Source: Planctomycetota bacterium
Lineage (GTDB): Bacteria > Planctomycetota > Phycisphaerae > Sedimentisphaerales > Anaerobacaceae
Direction: 5' to 3'
Assembly: GCA_022567055.1 (NCBI GenBank)
Contig: JADFHU010000404.1
Span: forward strand, 1 to 5,749
Length of the DNA stretch: 5,749 nt
The position numbers and the translations under genes are program-made. The notes beneath the pieces are model-generated. The model was not told where the DNA came from and did not search any database. It was given only the letters and a program-made list of their open reading frames with translations. The first letter of the stretch is position 1; each line of letters starts with the position of its first letter. Positions 1-5,749 of the stretch are shown piece by piece.

Positions 1-1651
1 GCTCCAGATGGCAGTTGACCCGTATGCGCTCGGGCGCCGCCACCAGGAAGTAGTTGGTGGGCGCCCCCTTCTTCTCGGAGCCATACTTTGGATTCGCACT
101 GATATTCACGACCTCTTTGGGTACCCCATGGGCGTCGACCAGATGGTCGCGTTTGGAGATGTACTGAGAAAACTCGCCTAAGATCTCGGCTAGGTTCTTG
201 CCGGTAGTGATCATGCCCCACCCTCCAATCGAGTGGAGGCGGACGGCAATCGAGTTTTCCGGCAGGCAGGAGGGCGTCTCGTCGGACTTGACGGCGTAGG
301 GGTGGTCGATCCCCACATAAAAGAAGCTGACACCATCGGTGACCTTTCGGCCGTCTTGGCGAGCCAAGCGCCCCTGGACAAAGTCGTAGGCGCCGATGAT
401 GCCCTCCGGACGGAAGTCTCGGGACCCCAAGCCATAGCAGCCTGTGACAATCCTGGGCATTTCCGTCGCGGGGTCCAGCTTGTCGAGGCCGGCGTGCGCA
501 TTCGCACTGAAGTTCTCGGCCGCTTTGTTCAGGGCCGATTTGATGTCCCGCGCCAGGGGATTGTCACCCGAAAGCGCCTCATCGGTGCGCTCCATGATGA
601 TCACATTCTTTTTTCCCTTCAGGGCTTGAATCAAGGCGTTTTCGGGGAAGGGTCTGAGGCAGTTGACATGGAGCACGCCAAATCGCTGCCCGCGCGTCTC
701 CTGGATGTAATCCGATACGGCTTCCATGTTTTCCGCCGCACTGCCCAGGGCAACAAACACCGTATCGGCCTCTTCACAGTGGTACTGCGAAATCAGACCG
801 TAGTAGCGACCCGTCAACCTGCCATATGCCTCGTAGGCCTGTTCCAGCATCTCCAGGATCGGTTCGGAAAAGTTGTTTCGCCGGGCCGCGATACCATTCA
901 TATAGTGTTCCTGGTTTTGAACCGGCCCCAGCAACAGCGGATTTTTCAGGTCCATCCCCTTGGGCACCCGTCGTCGCGTCGGGCCGAACAGGGTCCTCTG
1001 GGCCTCTGTCGGACAGTCAATGATATCTTCCGGCCGACCGAGGAATTCGCGAATCAGCTCTGCCTCGGGCTTCTGGAAGGTCTTCTCGAGATGACTAACA
1101 ATGAAGCCATCCTGAACGTTGATGCCGGGGTTTAAGCTCAACTCGTTGACACGACGCAGTATGATGGCCTGATCGGTGCCCTGTTGAGCCTCTTTGGCGA
1201 ACAGAGTCGTCCAGCCGGTGTCTAGCGTGGAATAGACATCGTCGTGCCCACAGTGAACATTCAGGGCATGTTTGGTGAGGGCCCGCGCGGCCAACTCCAA
1301 CACCATCGTACTCATCTTTCCGGGCGCGTGGTAGTATTGCTCCAATGCATAGACAACGCCCTGACCCGAGGTAAAGTTGACCACCCTTTTCCCGGTGACA
1401 GAAAACGCAATGGCACCCCCCTGGGCAGCATGTTCTCCCTCGGCCTCAATCGCGATAAACGACCGGCCAAAGGCATTGAGCTGGCCCTTGGCATAGAGCA
1501 GCTCAAACATCTCCCCGCCCTCGGTGGAGGGAGTAATGGGGTAGAATACGCCGCCCTCGGCGATGAGCGCCTCCGTCATGGCCATCAACTGGTTACCGTT
1601 CATGGTAACCCGTTTACCCGGATACTTTGGCGTCTGGTTACTCTTAATCAT
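1..1651 (-). CDS. 2-oxoacid (pyruvate-type):ferredoxin oxidoreductase, fused alpha-gamma chain, C-terminal part outside window
   Basis: This enzyme would decarboxylate a 2-oxoacid such as pyruvate to acyl-CoA in the cytoplasm, reducing ferredoxin or flavodoxin through thiamine diphosphate and Fe-S clusters. The visible 550 residues match the NifJ/PFOR family in order. The alpha domain (about 14-195) has FYPITPST (36-43), IEAEGEHAA (68-76), FTSGQG (93-98), AARALTKHAL (121-130) and DGFIVSH (181-187). Thr40, Glu71 and Arg123 align by eye with the substrate- and thiamine-contacting residues of Desulfovibrio PFOR. Domain II (about 280-375) has ALGSAAENME, LRPFP and MERTDEALSGDNPL. The gamma domain (about 440 to edge) has VGIDH and IGGWGMITTGKNLAEI. 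The beta domain with the thiamine-phosphate motif lies beyond the edge, so one cannot tell whether it is fused (NifJ is about 1170 residues) or separate. The start at 1651 follows AAGGGA by 5 nt and a good promoter. Substrate specificity, and hence nifJ or por, cannot be assigned. Confidence 0.9.
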   Translation of the reverse strand, partial: MIKSNQTPKYPGKRVTMNGNQLMAMTEALIAEGGVFYPITPSTEGGEMFELLYAKGQLNAFGRSFIAIEAEGEHAAQGGAIAFSVTGKRVVNFTSGQGVVYALEQYYHAPGKMSTMVLELAARALTKHALNVHCGHDDVYSTLDTGWTTLFAKEAQQGTDQAIILRRVNELSLNPGINVQDGFIVSHLEKTFQKPEAELIREFLGRPEDIIDCPTEAQRTLFGPTRRRVPKGMDLKNPLLLGPVQNQEHYMNGIAARRNNFSEPILEMLEQAYEAYGRLTGRYYGLISQYHCEEADTVFVALGSAAENMEAVSDYIQETRGQRFGVLHVNCLRPFPENALIQALKGKKNVIIMERTDEALSGDNPLARDIKSALNKAAENFSANAHAGLDKLDPATEMPRIVTGCYGLGSRDFRPEGIIGAYDFVQGRLARQDGRKVTDGVSFFYVGIDHPYAVKSDETPSCLPENSIAVRLHSIGGWGMITTGKNLAEILGEFSQYISKRDHLVDAHGVPKEVVNISANPKYGSEKKGAPTNYFLVAAPERIRVNCHLE

Positions 1652-1656
1652 GGTTA

Positions 1657-1662
1657 TCCCTT
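1657..1662 (-). promoter_or_regulatory. Shine-Dalgarno of the oxidoreductase gene
   Basis: Read on the minus strand, AAGGGA lies 5 nt before the ATG at 1651. It is an imperfect match to AAGGAG but is the only purine-rich stretch close to a start in this frame. Confidence 0.55.
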
Positions 1663-1691
1663 AATAATCATAGGAAACTTCGACACTTTCA

Positions 1692-1727
1692 CGTGGCAAG
1701 TATAGCAGCTATTGCAGTTTTCATCAA
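1692..1727 (-). promoter_or_regulatory. sigma70-type promoter for the leftward oxidoreductase gene
   Basis: On the minus strand TTGATG (1727-1722) is separated by exactly 17 bp from TATACT (1704-1699). Four of six -35 bases and five of six -10 bases match the sigma70 consensus at the optimal spacing. Transcription would begin near 1692, giving a leader of about 40 nt before the ATG at 1651. A CACGTG palindrome (1690-1695) lies at the expected start site; whether it matters is unknown. No experiment supports this call; it rests on the hexamers, spacing and position. Confidence 0.6.
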
Positions 1728-1950
1728 CCTAAAGCAAGTAGCGAGAATAATGGGCAGGAGAACCCTGGGAGGGGGGATTTAGGGACGATTTGGGCCGACA
1801 CAAAACAGCCGTTCGCATCTGCATGGAGGCGCCCCCCGTGGGGCAGTTCCCCGGGGATAAGAGAGCCGGCAGGCCAGGGCGATCGCATGTAGATTCCAAA
1901 TCCGTACGAAATGCAGCAGGAATGCCAATTGGCCTGGAGTCCTATCGCTC
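1728..1950. other. intergenic stretch without a recognisable gene
   Basis: No convincing coding region is seen on either strand. A 62-codon open frame from 1790 to 1978 begins with TTG, shows no domain or export signal, and runs into the heptad repeats, so it is not called. The stretch holds a short hairpin, GCCCC-CCGT-GGGGC (1831-1844), followed by the palindrome CCCCGGGG (1849-1856). Neither is followed by a T-run, so neither looks like an intrinsic terminator. A single GCGATCGC octamer lies near 1880. Confidence 0.6.
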
Positions 1951-1951
1951 A

Positions 1952-2026
1952 AGTAAATCAGTAAACAGTGATCAGTGATCAGTGATCGCTATGAGCCAAA
2001 AACTGATTACTTTGCCACTGATTACT
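1952..2026. repeat. heptad repeat cluster (CAGTGAT) with inverted copies
   Basis: Three perfect head-to-tail copies of CAGTGAT occupy 1966-1986, preceded by a related AGTAAATCAGT (1952-1962). Downstream, ACTGATTACT occurs twice (2002-2011 and 2017-2026, a 15-bp period). Its reverse complement, AGTAATCAGT, resembles the left-hand units, so the cluster can fold into an imperfect stem around a loop near 1988-2001. The tandem copies place GATC at 1970, 1977 and 1984, each inside the repeat phase. Short intergenic heptad repeats of this general kind are known in several bacterial groups, for example the STRR repeats of cyanobacteria. Whether this one is dispersed in the host genome cannot be seen here. 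Confidence 0.7.
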
Positions 2027-2064
2027 ACCCCCGTGAGATCCCCGCGAGGGGTATAAAAAGGGGG
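2026..2064. repeat. G/C-rich inverted repeat segment with alternative pairings
   Basis: A compact hairpin, CCCC-GCGA-GGGG (2040-2051), has a GNRA-type loop. TACCCC (2026-2031) is also a perfect complement of GGGGTA (2048-2053), and the C-run at 2028-2032 could pair with the G-run at 2060-2064, so these foldings compete. CCCCGTGAG and CCCCGCGAG are near-identical direct repeats. The segment lies about 100 bp before the predicted rightward transcription start, so it would act as DNA unless another transcript crosses it. No function is assigned. Confidence 0.4.
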
Positions 2065-2133
2065 CATTAACGTCTGCCTGAGATTACATGCGGTGGCCCT
2101 GGCCAGCCGGCCTGTCAGCCGGTCCCGCTCACC

Positions 2134-2169
2134 TTGACAGTCCTCCCTCTGCAAGCTATTATGATGGTA
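2134..2169 (+). promoter_or_regulatory. near-consensus sigma70-type promoter for the PSCyt1/DUF1501 operon
   Basis: TTGACA (2134-2139), a perfect -35 hexamer, is followed after exactly 17 bp by TATTAT (2157-2162), one base from the -10 consensus. Transcription would begin near 2169. This is the best promoter match found in the window by eye. The TTG that could be taken as the first codon of an extended cytochrome gene is the first three bases of the -35 box, so a start codon there would not be on the transcript. Confidence 0.7.
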
Positions 2170-2184
2170 GGCTATTGGGCTACA

Positions 2185-2222
2185 AACGCTCAAACAGAGT
2201 CAACGCTCCCCATGTTGCGTTG
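2185..2222 (+). promoter_or_regulatory. leader hairpin and direct repeat downstream of the promoter
   Basis: AACGCTC occurs twice, at 2185-2191 and 2202-2208, 17 bp apart. The second copy overlaps the left arm of a hairpin, CAACGC (2201-2206) with GCGTTG (2217-2222), six perfect pairs around a 10-nt loop. In DNA the direct repeat could be an operator just downstream of the start site; in RNA the hairpin would sit in the leader. There is no T-run after it, so it is not an intrinsic terminator. Function is speculative. Confidence 0.3.
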
Positions 2223-2282
2223 TGACAGACGACCAGTTAATACCAACGGTCTAACGGATCTCGAAACCCAAATGCCCATACC

Positions 2283-2288
2283 GGGAGG
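2283..2288 (+). promoter_or_regulatory. Shine-Dalgarno that fixes the start of the cytochrome gene
   Basis: GGGAGG lies 7 nt before the ATG at 2296. The in-frame ATGs further upstream at 2212 and 2272 have no such sequence before them, which is the main reason to prefer 2296. A second, weaker candidate (GGGAG, 2324-2328, before ATG 2335) would give a signal peptide shorter by 13 residues. Confidence 0.65.
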
Positions 2289-2295
2289 CTCATTG

Positions 2296-4827
2296 ATGGT
2301 GCCAGCGGCTATCACGACGTGGCGGGAGCACCTGATGGGCATAGTGGCCACAACAGCGCTTCTGGCGACCCTCACTTCCGCACAAACTCGGGCCGAGCCC
2401 GGACCCCGTTTTTTTGAGCAGCAGGTTCAACCTGTCCTTCAGCAGCACTGCCTCAAATGCCACGGAAACGACCCTGAACGCATCCGAGCGGGACTCCGAC
2501 TGAACAGCCGACTCGGTCTAACGCGTGGGGGCGACCGAGGTTCCGTCATCGACTTTGACCGGCCGGAACACAGCCTGCTCTTGGAGATGATCAGCTATCG
2601 GGACGAGCATCACCAAATGCCCCCGACCGGAAGACTGTCCGATGCAGAGATAGACATGCTCACCCGGTGGGTCAAGATGGGCATCCCGTGGGCGGCAGAA
2701 ACACCGGAGCCTGAGCCGGTGAAACAGGGGGCCGAGCCCACCCACCCGGATGGATCAGACTACTGGGCCTACCAGCCCGTAGAGGAGCCGACCATCCCGG
2801 TGGTGGAAAGCGAGGCCTGGGTCCGCAACCCCATAGACGCCTTTATACTGGCCAGGCTGGAGAACGCCGAGTTGCAGCCGGCGGAGCCGGCCGAAAAGAC
2901 GGCGCTGTTGCGGCGGGCCACCTACGATCTGACCGGCCTGCCCCCCAGCCCGGAAGAAGTAGATGCGTTTGTCACAGACACCCGGCCCGATGCCTATGAG
3001 CGGCGGATCGACACGCTGCTCGCATCGCCGCACTATGGGGAAAAATGGGGACGGCACTGGCTGGACCTGGTGCGCTACGGCGAAACGAATGGCTACGAGC
3101 GGGATTCCGACAAACCCTATATGTGGCGCTACCGAGACTACGTCATCGATGCCTTCAATCAAGACAAGCCCTACGACCGCTTCATTGTGGAGCAGTTGGC
3201 GGGGGACGAACTCGACAAGGTCACGCCCGAAACCCTAACCGCCACGGGATTCTATCGCTTGGGGCTGTGGGACGACGAGGTGCCGGATCGGCTGCAGAGC
3301 CGCTATGACATGCTCGACGACATTGTCTCCACGACCAGTCAGGTGTTCCTGGGCGTCAGCCTGGGCTGCGCCCGCTGCCACGATCACAAGAAGGATCCCT
3401 TCCTTCAGAAAGACTATTACAGCATCCTGGCGTTTTTCGACAACATCAGCGACATGAGCAAGAGAGGGATTCTTAGACCCGTGATGAGTGGGGAGGAACT
3501 CAGGGTGTACGAAGAGAAACGGCGGGCCAAGGAGGCGTCGGAGCAGAAACTTGAAGAACGTCTGCGGGAGATCGAAACGAGGTTTCGGGAGAAGCTGGCC
3601 CAAGAAGACGACGCCTTTGCCCGCCGGAGTGCGTCGTCCTCCGGCACGGGAAAAAAGCCAAAAGACCTGCGCGATTTACTGGAAAGCCGCGGCCCCGACG
3701 TCCTGAGCAAGACGGAACTTAAGGAATACCGAGACTTAAAGAAGGGACTAAAACTGAGCCGACAGGACTTCGTGCCCGGGACCTTCGCCCCGGCCATCGC
3801 CGAGAGAGGGTCCAAGGCACCCCAGGCCCATGTGCTCATACGGGGCAATGCCCACGTCAAGGGGGAGGCAGTCCAACCCGCGTTCCCGGCGGTCCTGGAT
3901 GAACGTGCGCCGGCGTTACCCCAAGCAGACCCCTCTGCCAAGACAACCGGCCGGCGGCGGGTGCTGGCCGAGTGGATCGCGAGCAAGGAAAACAAGTCCA
4001 CCGCCCGCGTCATGGCCAATCGCCTCTGGCAATACCACTTCGGCCGGGGGATCGTCCGCAGTTCAAACGACTTCGGACGCCTGGGCACCAAGCCCACCCA
4101 CCCGGAACTGCTGGACTGGCTGGCGACCGAGTTCATTCGCCAGGGCTGGCGCATGAAGGCCATGCATAAACTGATGATGATGTCGAGCACCTACCGCATG
4201 TCCTCTCAAGCCCAGCCGCAAGCCCTGGCAGTCGATCCCCAAAACGACCTCTTCTGGCGCTTCAACATGCGTCGCCTGGGGGCGGAAGAGATACGCGATT
4301 CCATACTCGCCGTCAACGGGCGTCTGAATCTCAAGATAGGCGGCCCCAGCGTTTTCCCGCCCATGCCCGCCGAGGTACTGGCGACCGCCTCACGTCCGGA
4401 TGCGGTCTGGGGGAAATCCACGCCCGAGGAAGCCGCTCGGCGCAGCGTCTACATCAAGGTCAAACGGTCCTTGATCATGCCCATGCTGTCCAACTTTGAC
4501 CTGGCCGATACCGATGCGAGTTGCCCGGTGCGTTTCGCCACGACCCAGCCCTCTCAGGCCTTGGGCATGCTCAACAGTGCATTCATTAACGAGGAGGCGG
4601 CTCACTTCGTCGACCGCCTGCACCGAGACGCGGGCAGTGACACGTCGGCTCAGTTGGAACGGGCCTTGCGGCTCGCGCTGGCACGGGAGGCGCGACCGGA
4701 AGAGCTTTCGAAGTGTGCGTCGTTCGTTTCCTCCCTCCAGAGAGAGCAGGGGCAGACGGCCGCGGCAGCGCTGACAAACTTCTGCCTCCTGGTATATAAC
4801 CTCAACGAATTCATCTTTCTGGATTAG
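2296..4827 (+). CDS. exported PSCyt1–DUF1549 (PSCyt2)–DUF1553 (PSD1) c-type cytochrome-like protein
   Basis: A large exported protein of unknown reaction, of the planctomycete-type cytochrome family; 843 residues from the chosen start. Residues 1-35 look like a Sec signal: a basic start, a hydrophobic core GIVATTALLATLTSA, then a likely cleavage near AQTRA. The PSCyt1 domain (about 38-132) has the haem motif CLKCH (52-56) and HQMPP, whose Met108 is a possible axial ligand. DUF1549 (about 176-383) has NPIDAFILARLE, DLTGLPPSPEEVDAF, HYGEKWGRHWLDLVRY and a second CxxCH, CARCHDHKKDP (358-368). A charged, helical stretch (about 399-441) follows, probably coiled coil. DUF1553 (about 553-806) has RVMANRLWQYHFGRGIV and SSTYRMSSQ; the chain ends in LVYNLNEFIFLD, as this family does. 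No sugar-binding domain is seen between DUF1549 and DUF1553, where some relatives have one. It is first in an operon with a DUF1501 gene 11 bp downstream. Haem attachment at the second motif is unproven. Confidence 0.93.
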   Translation: MVPAAITTWREHLMGIVATTALLATLTSAQTRAEPGPRFFEQQVQPVLQQHCLKCHGNDPERIRAGLRLNSRLGLTRGGDRGSVIDFDRPEHSLLLEMISYRDEHHQMPPTGRLSDAEIDMLTRWVKMGIPWAAETPEPEPVKQGAEPTHPDGSDYWAYQPVEEPTIPVVESEAWVRNPIDAFILARLENAELQPAEPAEKTALLRRATYDLTGLPPSPEEVDAFVTDTRPDAYERRIDTLLASPHYGEKWGRHWLDLVRYGETNGYERDSDKPYMWRYRDYVIDAFNQDKPYDRFIVEQLAGDELDKVTPETLTATGFYRLGLWDDEVPDRLQSRYDMLDDIVSTTSQVFLGVSLGCARCHDHKKDPFLQKDYYSILAFFDNISDMSKRGILRPVMSGEELRVYEEKRRAKEASEQKLEERLREIETRFREKLAQEDDAFARRSASSSGTGKKPKDLRDLLESRGPDVLSKTELKEYRDLKKGLKLSRQDFVPGTFAPAIAERGSKAPQAHVLIRGNAHVKGEAVQPAFPAVLDERAPALPQADPSAKTTGRRRVLAEWIASKENKSTARVMANRLWQYHFGRGIVRSSNDFGRLGTKPTHPELLDWLATEFIRQGWRMKAMHKLMMMSSTYRMSSQAQPQALAVDPQNDLFWRFNMRRLGAEEIRDSILAVNGRLNLKIGGPSVFPPMPAEVLATASRPDAVWGKSTPEEAARRSVYIKVKRSLIMPMLSNFDLADTDASCPVRFATTQPSQALGMLNSAFINEEAAHFVDRLHRDAGSDTSAQLERALRLALAREARPEELSKCASFVSSLQREQGQTAAAALTNFCLLVYNLNEFIFLD

Positions 4828-4830
4828 GAG
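4826..4830 (+). promoter_or_regulatory. Shine-Dalgarno of the DUF1501 gene overlapping the upstream stop codon
   Basis: AGGAG begins inside the TAG stop (4825-4827) of the cytochrome gene and lies 8 nt before the ATG at 4839. Ribosomes ending the first gene would be placed near this site, which suggests translational coupling and balanced output of the two proteins. Confidence 0.75.
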
Positions 4831-4838
4831 CCAACGCC

Positions 4839-5749
4839 ATGACCAACGACACCCAACAAAACCCCTCCGGCAAAGGCCAGTTTTGCGGACGGACCCGGCG
4901 TGAGTTTCTCTGGGAGGCAGGCGGGGCCTTCATGTCCGTGGCGCTGACCCAGATGTTGTCGACCGACTCCTTCTTCTCGAGCCAGGCCCTGGCCGCAGAC
5001 GGCGCCAGCCCCTATGTCAATCCGCTGGAATCGCGGCCCTCTCACTACGGCGCCAAGGCCAAACACGTGATCTTCCTCTTCATGTATGGAGGTCCCAGTC
5101 ACGTCGACACCTTCGACTACAAGCCCAAGCTCTACGGCCTCGACGGCAAGACCATCAAGGTGAAGACCTTTGGACGGGGGGGCAAGCGGAATGAAAGTCG
5201 CGTCGTGGGGCCCAAGTGGAAATTCAAACAGTATGGCCAGAGCGGCAAGTGGGTCTCTGACCTCTTCCCCCACATCGGGAGCTGCGTGGATGACATCGCC
5301 TTCATCCACTCCATGATCGCCGATTCGCCCATCCATGGCTCGGCCATGCTGCAGATGAACTCAGGCGAACTCATCAGCGGTCATCCCTGCCTGGGATCTT
5401 GGACGAACTACGGCCTCGGCACTCTGAACGAAAATCTACCGGGCTTCGTGGTCATGCTCGACAAATCGGGCGGTCCCATCAGCGGAGCCAAGAACTGGAG
5501 TAGCGGATACATGCCTGCCTCCTATCAGGGCACGATCATGCGCTCGCGGGGCACGCCGATCCTCGATCTCAAACGGCCCAAGGGCATGAGCCGCGCCGTC
5601 CAACGCCGCCTGATCGACCAACTCAATGCATTCAACACGCAGCACCAGGCGAAACGCATCGACAACAGTGAACTGGCCGCCCGCATCGCCAGCTACGAAC
5701 TGGCCTACCGCATGCAACAGCACGCGCCGGAGGCGGTGGACATCACCAA
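4839..5749 (+). CDS. Tat-exported DUF1501 protein, C-terminal part outside window
   Basis: DUF1501 proteins share the alkaline-phosphatase/sulfatase-like fold; the reaction of this group is not established. The visible 303 residues begin with a twin-arginine signal, TRREFLWEAGG (19-29), followed by a hydrophobic stretch, and AlaLeuAlaAlaAsp (50-54) as a likely cleavage region. The mature part has HVIFLFMYGGPSHVDTFDYKP (76-96), where an Asp of VDTFD is the expected metal-site position, then LFPHIG, SMIADSPIHGSAMLQMNSG (158-176), GHPCLGSWTNYGLG (181-194) and SGGPISGAKNWSSGYMPASYQGT (210-232), all typical of the family. Full-length members are commonly around 470-490 residues, so roughly the last third, including other expected metal ligands, is missing. 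No internal stop is present. It is co-transcribed with the upstream cytochrome-like gene, and a Tat route implies folding, perhaps with its cofactor, before export. Confidence 0.93.
   Translation, partial: MTNDTQQNPSGKGQFCGRTRREFLWEAGGAFMSVALTQMLSTDSFFSSQALAADGASPYVNPLESRPSHYGAKAKHVIFLFMYGGPSHVDTFDYKPKLYGLDGKTIKVKTFGRGGKRNESRVVGPKWKFKQYGQSGKWVSDLFPHIGSCVDDIAFIHSMIADSPIHGSAMLQMNSGELISGHPCLGSWTNYGLGTLNENLPGFVVMLDKSGGPISGAKNWSSGYMPASYQGTIMRSRGTPILDLKRPKGMSRAVQRRLIDQLNAFNTQHQAKRIDNSELAARIASYELAYRMQQHAPEAVDIT

Noticed and set aside
233..1135. 300-codon open frame on the plus strand
   Set aside because: It lies wholly antisense to the oxidoreductase gene, whose translation is conserved motif by motif; the plus-strand product resembles no family and has no convincing ribosome site.
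1654..1671. Five-codon leader frame (MIIKG) ending 2 nt before the oxidoreductase ATG
   Set aside because: No ribosome site before its ATG and no regulatory codon pattern; such short frames occur by chance.
1831..1856. GC hairpin and CCCCGGGG palindrome as a terminator
   Set aside because: No T-run on either strand after the stem and no gene ends nearby.
1879..1886. GCGATCGC as a cyanobacterial HIP1 element
   Set aside because: A single octamer in a GC-rich region is not evidence of HIP1 abundance, and the genes do not suggest a cyanobacterium.
1790..1978. 62-codon open frame in the intergenic region
   Set aside because: TTG start, no domain or signal, low-complexity content and an end inside the heptad repeats.
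1952..2026. CRISPR array
   Set aside because: The units are 7 bp and contiguous, with no 25-40 bp repeats or unique spacers.
2052..2057. TATAAA as a possible -10 box
   Set aside because: No -35-like hexamer 16-18 bp upstream; the TTGACA/TATTAT pair downstream is far better.
1972..2193. 73-codon minus-strand open frame in the intergenic region
   Set aside because: It covers the heptad repeats, the G/C hairpin and the rightward promoter; the product has no recognisable feature.
3417..4190. 257-codon open frame on the minus strand
   Set aside because: Antisense to the DUF1549/DUF1553 gene, with Ser/Arg-rich composition typical of a shadow frame in GC-rich DNA.

Overview
The window looks like a chromosomal piece of a moderately GC-rich bacterium from, or close to, the Planctomycetes–Verrucomicrobia group. 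The reason is the pair on the right: a PSCyt1–DUF1549 (PSCyt2)–DUF1553 (PSD1) protein followed by a DUF1501 protein. This pairing is amplified in planctomycetes and also occurs in Verrucomicrobia, Lentisphaerae, some Acidobacteria and several uncultured phyla. The sequence alone does not settle the phylum.

Layout: (1) Positions 1-1651, minus strand: the first 550 residues of a 2-oxoacid (pyruvate-type) ferredoxin oxidoreductase with alpha and gamma parts fused in one chain. The gene leaves the window at the left edge. (2) Positions 1652-2295: a 644-bp divergent intergenic region with no convincing gene. It has a good sigma70-type promoter facing left (TTGATG, 17 bp, TATACT), a small cluster of CAGTGAT-type heptad repeats with inverted copies, a G/C-rich hairpin segment, and a near-consensus promoter facing right (TTGACA, 17 bp, TATTAT). 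(3) Positions 2296-4827, plus strand: an 843-residue exported PSCyt1/DUF1549/DUF1553 protein with two CxxCH motifs. (4) Positions 4839-5749, plus strand: the first 303 residues of a Tat-exported DUF1501 protein, cut by the right edge.

The two rightward genes are 11 bp apart, and the second gene's Shine-Dalgarno overlaps the first gene's stop codon, so they form one operon. Both proteins should act outside the cytoplasm: the cytochrome-like one through a Sec-type signal, the DUF1501 one through a twin-arginine signal. Their substrate is unknown; DUF1501 belongs to the alkaline-phosphatase/sulfatase-like fold group, so an oxidoreductase plus hydrolase pair is a reasonable but unproven idea. The leftward enzyme is a cytoplasmic iron-sulfur/thiamine enzyme of central carbon metabolism, with no visible functional link to the pair beyond sharing the intergenic region.

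The rightward promoter decides an annotation point. The reading frame of the cytochrome gene stays open upstream to a TTG at 2134, but that TTG is part of the -35 box. The coding start is therefore placed at 2296, leaving a transcribed leader of about 127 nt.
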